Shown here: one piece after another, positions 35,253-43,674 of the stretch
How positions within the stretch are numbered: the stretch's first letter is position 1
Layout: each line of letters begins with the position of its first letter
Source: Pseudomonas marginalis
GTDB lineage: Bacteria > Pseudomonadota > Gammaproteobacteria > Pseudomonadales > Pseudomonadaceae
Length of the DNA: 64,000 nt
Direction: 5' to 3'
Assembly (NCBI RefSeq): GCF_900105325.1
Contig: NZ_FNSU01000001.1
Span: 1,240,001-1,304,000 of the forward strand
Notes under the pieces: model-generated
Database searches by the model: none
Seen by the model: only the letters and a program-made list of their open reading frames with translations
Told to the model about the DNA's origin: nothing
Program-made: the position numbers and the translations under genes

Positions 35253-36445
35253 GCGGTGGCGACAGCCGTTTGCCGCGACGCACTGAGGAACCGCAACAAC
35301 GCCACCAGCGGGAACGCACTGCCCACCAGCATCACACCCAGCCAGCCAGCGTGTTCGTACACGCTGCTGGCAATCGCCGAGCCGAAGGCGCCGCCGATGA
35401 AGATGCTGGTCATGTACAGCGCGTTCAAACGGCTGCGGCTGTTGGCGTCGAGGGCGTAGATGGCGCGTTGGCCGAGGACCATGTTCATCTGCACGCAGAA
35501 GTCCAGGACCACGCCGGTCACCGCCAGGCCGATGACGCTGTACAGCGGGTGCACGAAGGCCGGCAGGAAGCTCAACACCGCAAAGACCATGGCCAGCAGC
35601 GACGCGCGGTGGGTGTGGCCGGCATCGGCCAGGCGCCCGGCGATGGGTGCGGCAATGGCGCCGATGGCACCGACCAGGGCGAAGATCGCGATCTGGGTCT
35701 GGCTCAGGCCGTGGTTGCGCACCAGCTCCAGCGGGGCGGCGGTCCAGAACAGGCTGAACGTGGCGAACATGCAGCCTTGGTAAAACGCACGTTGGCGCAG
35801 CAGCGGTTGTTCTCGCAACAGGGTGCCCAGGGAGCGCAGTAATTGGCCATAGCTGGCGCTGTGGTCCGGCTGGCGCTTGGGGATGGTCAGCATCAGCACC
35901 ACGCTGATAAACGCCATTAACGCGGCGGCGGCCATGAACATCGCGCGCCAGCCAAAATGGTCAGCCACGACGCTGGACACTGGCCGCGCCAGCAGGATGC
36001 CCAGCAGCAGGCCACCCATGATGCTGCCGACCACCCGGCCCCGAGACTCGGCAGGCGCCAGGTGTGCGGCCAGGGGGATCAGGATCTGTACCGACACCGA
36101 ACTGAAGCCGATCAGCAACGACACCAGCAGGAACAGGTTCGGTTGTTCGGTAAAGGCCGCGCCCAACAGGCTGGCAATCGCCACCACGGTCGTGATGATC
36201 ATCAGCTTGCGGTTTTCCAGCAGGTCGCCCAGGGGGACCAGGAAAAACAGGCCGAGGGCATAGCCGATCTGCGTCAGGGACACAATCAGGCTGGCCATCG
36301 CGGGGGTGAGGCCGATGTCGGGGGCGATCAGTTCGATGATCGGCTGGGCGTAGTAGATGTTGGCGACGATGGCGCCGCAGCAAAACGCAAACAGCATCAC
36401 CATTGCGCGGGTCATGGTGCTCGTAGCGTGGGGGGTAGCATTCAT
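35249..36445 (-). CDS. MFS transporter, probable drug or sugar efflux
   Basis: 398-residue major facilitator protein with twelve hydrophobic segments. The loop motif is LFFLVPLGDLLENRKLMI (motif A-like) and the second half has GAIAAPIAGRLADAGHTHR. It resembles YgaY/YnfM-type or sugar efflux members; the substrate is not determinable. The ATG at 36445 (MNATPHATST) has GAGA 6 bases before it. Confidence 0.82.
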   Translation of the reverse strand: MNATPHATSTMTRAMVMLFAFCCGAIVANIYYAQPIIELIAPDIGLTPAMASLIVSLTQIGYALGLFFLVPLGDLLENRKLMIITTVVAIASLLGAAFTEQPNLFLLVSLLIGFSSVSVQILIPLAAHLAPAESRGRVVGSIMGGLLLGILLARPVSSVVADHFGWRAMFMAAAALMAFISVVLMLTIPKRQPDHSASYGQLLRSLGTLLREQPLLRQRAFYQGCMFATFSLFWTAAPLELVRNHGLSQTQIAIFALVGAIGAIAAPIAGRLADAGHTHRASLLAMVFAVLSFLPAFVHPLYSVIGLAVTGVVLDFCVQMNMVLGQRAIYALDANSRSRLNALYMTSIFIGGAFGSAIASSVYEHAGWLGVMLVGSAFPLVALLRFLSASRQTAVATA

Positions 36446-36586
36446 GGTGTTCTCATAAAAGCGAAGGTAGATGGCGAGCGAGAGTAAAGACAAGGCTCAA
36501 CGGCGAGTAGGCCGTTTGTGGTGATATCACTTATGCCGGGTGATGATACATTCAGAAACAACTGCTGAAACAGGAAATCCAGCGCC

Positions 36587-37201
36587 ATGAAAATCACGTT
36601 CAACAAGATACTCCTGGTTTCAAGCCTCGCTGCTGCAATGGCCCTGGGCCTGGCCAATGCCGCCGATGCCCCGCGCGTAGGCGTACGCGGGGCAATCACC
36701 GCGATGGACGGGGATGCGATGCAGGTCAAGGTCAACAGCGGTGAAGACGTCACCGTGCACCTGACCAAGGATACCCAGGTGCGCGCCGTTACCCTGGCCA
36801 GGATCGACGAAATAAAACCCGGCAGCTACATCGGCTCGGCCGCCATGCCCAACGCCGACGGTACTCTCACGGCGCTGGAAGTGCATGTGTTCCCGCCAGC
36901 CATGGCTGGCACGGGGGACGGGCATCGGGCGTTTGACCTGAAGGAAGGCAGCAGCATGACCAACGGCACCGTCGGCGACCTGGTGGTCAGCAAAGGGCGG
37001 ACGTTGATCGTGAAATACAAAGGCGGCGAATAGAAGATCGTGGTGCCGGAGGATGTGCCGATCGTCAACCTGGAACCGGGGGACCGCAGCTTGCTCAAGC
37101 CGGGGGTGAAGGTGGTGTTGTTTGCCGCGCAGGGGGCGGATGGGAAAATCACGGCCCAAGCCATCTCAGCCGGCAAGGATGGCGTGACACCGCCGATGTA
37201 G
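36587..37201 (+). pseudogene. DUF5666-like exported protein broken by an amber codon
   Basis: The gene starts at ATG 36587 with a signal peptide (ends LGLANA) and a beta-rich domain (VRGAITAMDGDAMQVKVNSG; EDVTVHLTKDTQVRAV). At 37031-37033 an in-frame TAG stops it after 148 codons. The same frame continues for 55 more sense codons (IVVPEDVPIVNLEPGDRS; GADGKITAQAISAGKDG) to the natural TAG at 37199. The downstream part is clearly the second half of the domain, so a single base change truncated a 204-residue protein. Confidence 0.8.
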
Positions 37202-37218
37202 CTGCAAAACCCAGATCT

Positions 37219-37251
37219 AAATGTGGGAGGGGCGAGCCTCCTCCCACATTT
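37219..37251. terminator. Hairpin between convergent genes
   Basis: AAATGTGGGAGG is mirrored by CCTCCTCCCACATTT around a short loop. It is a compact REP-like hairpin directly after both the broken exported-protein gene and the convergent sbp gene, and can end both transcripts. Confidence 0.75.
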
Positions 37252-37256
37252 GTCAG

Positions 37257-38261
37257 TTACTGACCGGAGTAGATCTGGTCGAAAACCCCACCATCATTGA
37301 AGTGGGTTTTCTGCACGGTGCGCCAGTCACCAAAGGTCTTCTCCACCGACAGGAAGTCGACTTTCGGGAAGCGGTCGGTGTACTTGGCCAGCACCTTCGG
37401 GTCACGCGGGCGCAGGTAGTTGTTGGCGGCGATTTCCTGGCCTTGCGGCGACCACAGGTACTTCAGGTAGTCTTCAGCCGCCACGCGGGTGCCTTTCTTC
37501 TCGACCACTTTATCCACCACCGACACCGGCGGCTCGGCTTCGGCGGAGACGCTTGGGTAGATCACTTCGAACTGGTCACGGCCGAATTCACGCGCGATCA
37601 TTTCCGCTTCGTTCTCGAAGGTCACCAGCACGTCGCCGATCTGGTTGGTCATGAACGTGGTGGTGGCGGCGCGGCCACCGGTGTCCAGCACGGGCGCCTG
37701 TTTGAACAGCTTGCCGACAAAGGCCTTGGCCTTGTCTTCATCGCCGCCGTTCTTGAGCACATAACCCCAGGCCGACAGGTAGGTGTAGCGGCCGTTACCC
37801 GAGGTTTTCGGGTTGGGCACGATCACCTGCACGCCATCTTTCAACAGGTCAGGCCAGTCTTTCAGGGCTTTCGGGTTGCCCTTGCGCACGATGAACACGG
37901 TGGCCGAGGTAAACGGCGCGCTGTTGTTCGGCAGGCGGGTGACCCAGTCGTCCGGCACCAGTTTGCCGTTGTCGACCAGAGCGTTGATGTCGGTGGCCAT
38001 GTTCATGGTAATCACGTCAGCCGGCAGGCCGTCGATCACCGAGCGCGCTTGTTTGCTGGAACCGCCGAAGGACATCTGCAGGGTCAGCTTGTCGTTCGGG
38101 TGCTCGGCCTCCCAGTGCTTCTGGAAGGCGGCGTTGTAGTCCTTGTAGAAATCGCGCATCACGTCGTAGGAGACGTTGAGCAGAGTGACCGGGGCGGCCT
38201 GGACGGCGCCCGCCAGGGCAAGGCCGGCGGCCAGGAGAGAGGCGCTTACGAGTTTTTTCAC
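37257..38261 (-). CDS. sbp: Periplasmic sulfate-binding protein
   Basis: 334-residue solute-binding protein for sulfate/thiosulfate ABC uptake. It has a signal peptide (ends GAVQA), then VTLLNVSYDVMRDFYKDYNA, FGGSSKQARSVIDGLPADVI and PNPKTSGNGRYTYLSAWGY, the sulfate-coordinating regions. The start is GTG with AAGGA 7 bases upstream. The permease and ATPase genes (cysTWA) are not here, as is usual for sbp in Pseudomonas. Expression is normally raised in sulfate limitation; no operator was identified. Confidence 0.92.
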   Translation of the reverse strand: MKKLVSASLLAAGLALAGAVQAAPVTLLNVSYDVMRDFYKDYNAAFQKHWEAEHPNDKLTLQMSFGGSSKQARSVIDGLPADVITMNMATDINALVDNGKLVPDDWVTRLPNNSAPFTSATVFIVRKGNPKALKDWPDLLKDGVQVIVPNPKTSGNGRYTYLSAWGYVLKNGGDEDKAKAFVGKLFKQAPVLDTGGRAATTTFMTNQIGDVLVTFENEAEMIAREFGRDQFEVIYPSVSAEAEPPVSVVDKVVEKKGTRVAAEDYLKYLWSPQGQEIAANNYLRPRDPKVLAKYTDRFPKVDFLSVEKTFGDWRTVQKTHFNDGGVFDQIYSGQ

Positions 38262-38357
38262 TGCTCATTCCTTGTTGTTCGGGAGAAGAGGGGAGGCACA
38301 TTGCCAGCGACTATAGCCGGGGGCACTTAGTCGCTTAAAGATTAAAAAGAACTTTGC

Positions 38358-39182
38358 TTATTCCACTTTCTTAAAAAGATTGCTGCCGCAGCGCGAACAG
38401 AACGCCGCGTTGGGCTCGTGGCTGTTTTTCCTGCAGACCGGGCAGTCGTGTTGCAGTTGCTCACCGCGCATGGCACTGGCCAGCTCGGCAGTAAAAATCC
38501 CCGTGGGCACGGCGATGATCGAGTAACCGGTGATCATCACCAGCGACGAAATCACCTGGCCCAACGGCGTCTTGGGCACGATATCGCCAAAGCCCACGGT
38601 GGTCAGCGTCACGATCGCCCAATAGATGCCCTTGGGGATACTGGTGAAGCCGTGCTCCGGGCCTTCGATCACATACATCAAGGTACCGAACACCGTGACC
38701 AGGGTGCACACGCTCACCAGGAACACCACGATCTTCTGCTTGCTGCCGCGCAGCGCCGCCATCAGGTAGTTGGCCTGCTTGAGGTACGGGCTGAGCTTGA
38801 GCACGCGGAAAATCCGCAGCATCCGGATGATGCGGATGATCAGCAGGTACTGCGCGTCGCTGTAGTACAGCGCAAGGATGCCGGGCACGATGGCGAGCAG
38901 ATCCACCAGCCCGTAAAAGCTGAAGGCGTAGCGCAACGGCTTGGGCGAGCAGTACAGGCGCAACCCGTACTCGATCAGGAAGATCAGGGTGAAGCCCCAT
39001 TCAATGTAGGCCAGCACATCGGCGTAGTTCTGGTGGACCTGGTCGATGCTGTCGAGCATCACGATCACCAGGCTGGCGAGGATGATCAACAGCAGGATGC
39101 CGTCAAAGCGCCGCCCGGCGACGGTGTCGCTTTGAAAAACCATGACGTAGAGCCGCTGACGCCAGTCGTTGTTGCTGTCCAT
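38358..39182 (-). CDS. Voltage-gated potassium-type ion channel with C-terminal zinc ribbon
   Basis: 274 residues with six TM helices. S4 is RIIRMLRIFRVLKLSPYL with regularly spaced Arg. The pore loop TLTTVGFGDIVPKT carries the K+ selectivity filter. S6 is followed by a cytoplasmic tail with two Cys pairs, CPVC and CSRC separated by about 15 residues, a zinc-ribbon pattern. The ATG at 39182 (MDSNNDWRQR) is chosen; the upstream extension is not conserved-looking. It should assemble as a tetramer in the inner membrane. Confidence 0.86.
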   Translation of the reverse strand: MDSNNDWRQRLYVMVFQSDTVAGRRFDGILLLIILASLVIVMLDSIDQVHQNYADVLAYIEWGFTLIFLIEYGLRLYCSPKPLRYAFSFYGLVDLLAIVPGILALYYSDAQYLLIIRIIRMLRIFRVLKLSPYLKQANYLMAALRGSKQKIVVFLVSVCTLVTVFGTLMYVIEGPEHGFTSIPKGIYWAIVTLTTVGFGDIVPKTPLGQVISSLVMITGYSIIAVPTGIFTAELASAMRGEQLQHDCPVCRKNSHEPNAAFCSRCGSNLFKKVE

Positions 39183-39213
39183 AAAGCCCGCCTGAATCGA
39201 ATATCGAGCAAGC

Positions 39214-40089
39214 CTAGGGGGATTCGAAGGGGCTGTCCATGCGGGGTTTCCTGAGTATTCGGGCGCCGGCGAGTACCAGCCAGCAGGCAAGGACAAACGG
39301 CGCGGTGAGTGCCGGCAGATGCAGGGCAGCAAAGCCCGGTGTGAGAAGGATCGCCAGCAGGATGCCGAGCAGCGGCAGCCAGGGTTGGCGCCGTGCCTGG
39401 CTCAGCGCCAGGGCCGCGAGAGCCGGGTTGTAGCTGTGCAGGCCGAGGAGGGCGGCGCTGGTGTCGTCCAGCAACAAGGCGATCATTACGCCGCTGCTGG
39501 CGCCGATCACGGCCCAGACCGCGGCACGTCGGTTCGCCAGCCACAGGCCGAGGGCAATCAGCGCGCCCGCCAGCGGCTGGTCCAGCAGCATGATTTGCGC
39601 GAGGCCGGTGAACGGCGCGCCGAGCACCGCCAGGGTATCGGGCTCGCCGAGGGCGAAGGCACTGTGTGGGACGCTGCCCAGCAGCAGCCAGCCCAGGCCG
39701 ACAAAGGGCGCGGTGTAGGCGGGCAGGTCGTGCGGCCGACTGGCGTGTTTCAGCCACTGCCGCGTGAGGATCGCGCTCAAGCCGCCGCACGCGAGGATCA
39801 GCGGTGGCAACAAGGCCGACCAGGCGAAATGCTGGCTGATCAGCAAACCAAGCAGCACGCCGTTGTAGCTATAGAGTCCAGCCTGGCGCTCGGCCTTGGG
39901 ATAGTCGCGACGCTGGGCCGTGAGCAACCCGGCGACCCCACCCAGCAGCGCACCGCCGAGCAAGGCCGGGGCGCCGATCAGGATCGCCAACAGGCACAGC
40001 AGGCCGCACAACGGATGGCGTTGCAGGAAGATCTGGCTGAAGCCGTTGAGCAGGGCTTCGGCCCAGTCGGGGCAGGTTGGGGTGTGCAT
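39214..40089 (-). CDS. Urea transporter family protein
   Basis: 291-residue membrane protein of the urea channel (UT) family with about ten hydrophobic helices in two homologous halves. Each half has the family signature: LYSYNGVLLGLLI and LHSYNPALAALAL. Urea diffuses through such channels. It follows the glycerate operon and pykF in P. putida as well, which supports the identity. No urease genes are in the window. Confidence 0.83.
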   Translation of the reverse strand: MHTPTCPDWAEALLNGFSQIFLQRHPLCGLLCLLAILIGAPALLGGALLGGVAGLLTAQRRDYPKAERQAGLYSYNGVLLGLLISQHFAWSALLPPLILACGGLSAILTRQWLKHASRPHDLPAYTAPFVGLGWLLLGSVPHSAFALGEPDTLAVLGAPFTGLAQIMLLDQPLAGALIALGLWLANRRAAVWAVIGASSGVMIALLLDDTSAALLGLHSYNPALAALALSQARRQPWLPLLGILLAILLTPGFAALHLPALTAPFVLACWLVLAGARILRKPRMDSPFESP

Positions 40090-40115
40090 TTTTAGTGAGT
40101 CAGTGGGACCGAGTT

Positions 40116-40217
40116 GGGCCCATCGGGGGGCAAGCCCTCTTCCACACTTGATTGGGTTCACATAGTTAAATGTGTGAATGCTGTCCAATGTGGTAGGGGG
40201 CTTGCCCCGATGGGGCC
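40116..40217. repeat. REP-type palindrome
   Basis: The left arm GGGCCCATCGGGGGGCAAGC (from 40116) is mirrored by GGGGGCTTGCCCCGATGGGG (40196-40215). It lies between the urea transporter start and the pyruvate kinase scar. Confidence 0.78.
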
Positions 40218-40227
40218 TCTACAGGCG

Positions 40228-40499
40228 CTAGATCAGCGTCTCTATACGCAAGGAGTTGGTCGACCCCGTCTGCCCGCGCTGCGCCATGCCCTGGGCCTGG
40301 GCAATCTCCAGCGCCGTGGAACCACTTCATCCACCTGGCGAATCCAGTGGTAACGCCGGGCGTGATCGGCATGCTCACCGTGGCTGAAGTTGAGGCGAAA
40401 GATATTCACCCCGGCTTGCACCAGCTCGCGGATGTCGTCGATACCGTCGGTGGCCGGGCCCAGGGTGGCGAGGATCTTGACCTTCTTGTCAGGCGTCAT
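40228..40499 (-). pseudogene. pykF: Pyruvate kinase deletion remnant
   Basis: The first 55 or so codons are a clear pyruvate kinase N-terminus (MTPDKKVKILATLGPATDG; GVNIFRLNFSHGEHADHA), starting 11 bases inside the end of ttuD. After about RYHWIRQVDE the sequence jumps to the enzyme's C-terminus in another frame: TALEIAQAQGMAQRGQT, then GSTNSLRIETLI and stop. About 380 internal codons are missing. A second small gap lies between RGQT and GSTNSL, where VVL-TSG would be expected. No catalytic residues remain. The gene completes the gcl-hyi-glxR-ttuD-pykF order known in P. putida and P. aeruginosa. Confidence 0.82.
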
Positions 40500-41769
40500 G
40501 GCGGGCAGTCTCAAGGATCAGGATGGCGCGCACGTCATTGACATTGGTGCGGGTCGGCTCGGTAACGATCAAGCCGTCGAGGGCGGCGAAGTAGCCATAA
40601 CCGTTGTTGTTATCCAGCTCGTCGCTGGCCGACAGGCCCAGAGCTTCGGCGCGCGCATAGCTGCACGGGGTCATGATTGCGCCGGCGTTGTCTTCCGAGC
40701 CGTCGATGCCGTCGGTGTCGCCGGCCAGGGCGTACACGCCCGGCAGGCCTTTGAGGCTGTCGGTAAGGCTCAACAGGAATTCGGCGTTGCGCCCGCCACG
40801 GCCGTTGCCGCGCACGGTGACGGTGGTTTCACCGCCGGAAAGGATCACGCACGGCGCCGCCAGCGGCTGGCCGTGCTGCACGATTTGCCGCGCGATGCCG
40901 GCGTGCACTTTGGCCACGTCCCGCGCTTCGCCTTCCAGGTCGCCGAGGATCAGTGGGCTGAAACCGGCCTGGCGCGCTTTCACCGCCACCGCTTCCAGGG
41001 ATTGTTGCGGGCGCGCGATCAGTTGGAAGTGGCTGCGGACGAGTACCGGGTCGCCGGGCTTGACGGTTTCCGAGGCTGGATTCTGCAACCAGCTGCGCAC
41101 GGCGGCCGGTGCGTCGATGCCATAGCGCTTGAGGATCGCCAGGGCCTGTTGCGAGGTGCTGGGGTCGCCGACCGTGGGGCCGGAGGCGATGACCGTGGCC
41201 TGGTCGCCCGGCACATCGGAAATCGCGTAGGTGTAGACCGTGGCCGGCCAGGCCGCCTTTGCCAGCCGACCGCCCTTGATTGCCGAGAGGTGCTTGCGTA
41301 CGCAATTCATCTCGCCAATGGTGGCGCCGGATTTGAGCAGGGCTTTGTTGATGGCCTGCTTGTCGGCCAGGCTGATGCCTTCGGCAGGCAGTGCCAGGAG
41401 TGCCGAGCCGCCGCCGGAGAGCAGGAAGATCACCCGGTCGTCTTCGCCCAGGTTGCTGATCAATTCCAGCACGCGCTTGGCCACCGCCAGGCCGGCGGCA
41501 TCGGGCACCGGGTGGGCGGCTTCGACCACTTCGATTTTCTGGCAAGGGGCGCCGTGGCCGTAGCGGGTCACCACCAGGCCCGAGACTTCGCCTTGCCAGC
41601 AATTCTCGACGACCAGCGCCATGGCGGCCGCCGCCTTGCCGGCGCCGATCACGATCACGCGGCCGCTGCGGTCGGCGGGCAGGCAGGGTTCGAGGACGTG
41701 CCGGGGGTGGGCGGCGTCGATGGCTGTGGCAAACAGCTCGCGAAGCAGGTGTTGCGGATCGACCGACAT
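40489..41769 (-). CDS. ttuD: Glycerate 2-kinase (MOFRL family) TtuD
   Basis: 426-residue class II glycerate kinase making 2-phosphoglycerate from D-glycerate. The N-terminal domain has VIVIGAGKAAAAMA and FLLSGGGSALLALP; the C-terminal MOFRL motif is GGRNAEFLLSL with DTDGIDGSEDNAGA. It performs the last step of the glyoxylate-carboligase route. Earlier annotations call it hydroxypyruvate reductase, but the fold is kinase. Confidence 0.91.
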   Translation of the reverse strand: MSVDPQHLLRELFATAIDAAHPRHVLEPCLPADRSGRVIVIGAGKAAAAMALVVENCWQGEVSGLVVTRYGHGAPCQKIEVVEAAHPVPDAAGLAVAKRVLELISNLGEDDRVIFLLSGGGSALLALPAEGISLADKQAINKALLKSGATIGEMNCVRKHLSAIKGGRLAKAAWPATVYTYAISDVPGDQATVIASGPTVGDPSTSQQALAILKRYGIDAPAAVRSWLQNPASETVKPGDPVLVRSHFQLIARPQQSLEAVAVKARQAGFSPLILGDLEGEARDVAKVHAGIARQIVQHGQPLAAPCVILSGGETTVTVRGNGRGGRNAEFLLSLTDSLKGLPGVYALAGDTDGIDGSEDNAGAIMTPCSYARAEALGLSASDELDNNNGYGYFAALDGLIVTEPTRTNVNDVRAILILETARHDA

Positions 41770-41824
41770 AAGCGGGCTCCCGGGGGATTTTTGTTATTAG
41801 AGGTGCAGCCCTTTCAAAGGGGGG

Positions 41825-42715
41825 TTACTTATCGCGAATCGAGAAGTTCGCCATATGCTCCAATCCCTTGATCAGCGCCGAGTGGTCCCAATTCCCGCCA
41901 CCAAGCGCCGCGCAGGTGCTGAACACCTGCTGGGTGCCGGCGGTGTTCGGCAGGTTGATCCCCAGTTCCCTGGCACCGGCCAGGGCCAGGTTCAGGTCCT
42001 TCTGGTGCAGGTTGATGCGGAAACCCGGATCGAAGGTGCCCTTGATCATGCGTTCGCCATGCACTTCGAGGATCTTCGACGAGGCAAAGCCGCCCATCAG
42101 CGCTTCACGCACCTTGGCCGGGTCGGCGCCGTTCCTGGAGGCGAACAGCAGCGCTTCGGCCACCGCCTGGATATTCAGCGCGACGATGATCTGGTTGGCC
42201 ACTTTGGCGGTCTGGCCATCGCCATTGCCGCCCACCAGGGTGATGTTCTTGCCCATGCTCTGGAACAGCGGCAGGGCGCGTTCGAAGGCCTGTGGTTCGC
42301 CACCGACCATGATGCTCAAGGTCCCGGCCTTGGCGCCGACTTCACCGCCGGACACCGGGGCGTCGAGGTACTGCGCGCCGTGCTCGTTGATCTTCGCCGC
42401 AAACGCCTTGGTGGCCGTGGGAGAGATCGAACTCATGTCGATCACCACCTTGTTCGGCGACAGGCCCGCCGCCACACCGTCGGCACGGAACAGCACGTCG
42501 TCGACCTGCGGCGTGTCGGGGACCATGACGATAATGAACTCGGCTTCCTGGGCCACTTGCTGCGGGGTGGCCAGGGCCACGGCGCCGGCGCTGATCAGCT
42601 CGGCCGGCGCCTTGCCGTGGTGTTCGGAAAGAAACAGTTGATGACCGGCTTTCTGCAGGTTCGCGGCCATGGGCTGGCCCATGATGCCGGTGCCGATAAA
42701 TCCGATTTTAGCCAT
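41825..42715 (-). CDS. glxR: 2-Hydroxy-3-oxopropionate (tartronate semialdehyde) reductase
   Basis: 296-residue beta-hydroxyacid dehydrogenase. The NAD(P) site is KIGFIGTGIMGQPMAANLQ, the substrate motif DAPVSGGEVGAKAGTLSIMV, and the catalytic Lys is in GQTAKVANQIIV. It reduces tartronate semialdehyde to D-glycerate. GAGGACTT lies before the ATG. Third gene of the operon. Confidence 0.93.
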   Translation of the reverse strand: MAKIGFIGTGIMGQPMAANLQKAGHQLFLSEHHGKAPAELISAGAVALATPQQVAQEAEFIIVMVPDTPQVDDVLFRADGVAAGLSPNKVVIDMSSISPTATKAFAAKINEHGAQYLDAPVSGGEVGAKAGTLSIMVGGEPQAFERALPLFQSMGKNITLVGGNGDGQTAKVANQIIVALNIQAVAEALLFASRNGADPAKVREALMGGFASSKILEVHGERMIKGTFDPGFRINLHQKDLNLALAGARELGINLPNTAGTQQVFSTCAALGGGNWDHSALIKGLEHMANFSIRDK

Positions 42716-42753
42716 GATGAAGTCCTCTTTTTATTCTCTGTGGGCGCTGGGCT

Positions 42754-42848
42754 TGTTGTGGTGAGCGGGCTTGTCCCGCGCTGGCTGCGTAGCAGCCCCA
42801 TGGGGTCAGTGGTGAACCCGTCGGGGGACAAGCCCCCTCACTACAGCA
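42754..42848. repeat. REP-type palindrome inside the gcl operon
   Basis: TGGTGAGCGGGCTTGTCCCG (left, about 42760) is mirrored by CGGGGGACAAGCCCCCTCAC (right, about 42822-42841), with a short inner stem. It fills the 166-base gap between hyi and glxR and could stabilise or attenuate the upstream part of the mRNA. Confidence 0.78.
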
Positions 42849-42881
42849 AACCCCCTCCCACAAGGTTTTGTGTGGTGTCGG

Positions 42882-43664
42882 TTAGATGGTGTTGTGGGCT
42901 TTAAGCCAGCCCAAACCCGCTTCGGTGGTGGTCAGCGGCTTGTATTCACAGCCGACCCAACCCGCGTACCCGATGCGGTCCAGATGTTCGAACAGGAAGC
43001 GGTAGTTGATCTCCCCGGTTCCCGGCTCATTGCGCCCAGGGTTGTCCGCGAGCTGGATGTGATTGATCTCCTCCAGGTGCGCCGCCATGGTCCGGGCCAG
43101 GTCGCCTTCCATGATTTGCATGTGGTAGATGTCGTACTGCAGGAACAGGTTGTCACTGCCCACCTGTTCGCGAATCGACAGGGCCTGTGCAGTGTTGTTG
43201 AGGTAGAAACCCGGAATGTCGCGGGTGTTGATCGCTTCCATCACCAGCTTGATGCCCGCCGCCTGCAGCTTGTCGGCGGCGTACTTGAGGTTGGCGACAA
43301 AGGTCTTTTCCACGGTTTCATCATCCACACCCTGGGGCCGAATCCCCGCCAGGCAGTTGATCTGGGTATTGCCCAGCACCTGGGCGTAGGCGATGGCCAG
43401 CGTGACCCCAGCACGGAATTCCTCGACCCGGTCCGGGTGGCACGCCAGGCCGCGTTCGCCCTTGGCCCAGTCACCGGCCGGCAGGTTGAACAGCACCTGG
43501 GTCAGACCGTGGGCGTCGAGCTGGGCCTTGATGTCAGCCGAGCTGAATTCGTAGGGGAACAGGTACTCGACACCCTGGAAACCGGCATCGGCAGCGGCTT
43601 TGAAGCGAGCGAGAAAGTCCTGCTCGGTAAACAGCATGGACAGGTTGGCGGCAAAGCGCGGCAT
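42882..43664 (-). CDS. hyi: Hydroxypyruvate isomerase
   Basis: 260-residue TIM-barrel isomerase that interconverts hydroxypyruvate and tartronate semialdehyde. Motifs are FAANLSMLFTEQDFLARF, VMEAINTRDIPGFYL (metal-binding Glu), LQYDIYHMQIMEGD and HIQLADNPGRNEPGTGEINY. The ATG at 43664 has AAGGAGAA before it. It starts 11 bases past the gcl stop. Confidence 0.93.
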   Translation of the reverse strand: MPRFAANLSMLFTEQDFLARFKAAADAGFQGVEYLFPYEFSSADIKAQLDAHGLTQVLFNLPAGDWAKGERGLACHPDRVEEFRAGVTLAIAYAQVLGNTQINCLAGIRPQGVDDETVEKTFVANLKYAADKLQAAGIKLVMEAINTRDIPGFYLNNTAQALSIREQVGSDNLFLQYDIYHMQIMEGDLARTMAAHLEEINHIQLADNPGRNEPGTGEINYRFLFEHLDRIGYAGWVGCEYKPLTTTEAGLGWLKAHNTI

Positions 43665-43674
43665 AGGGTTCTCC

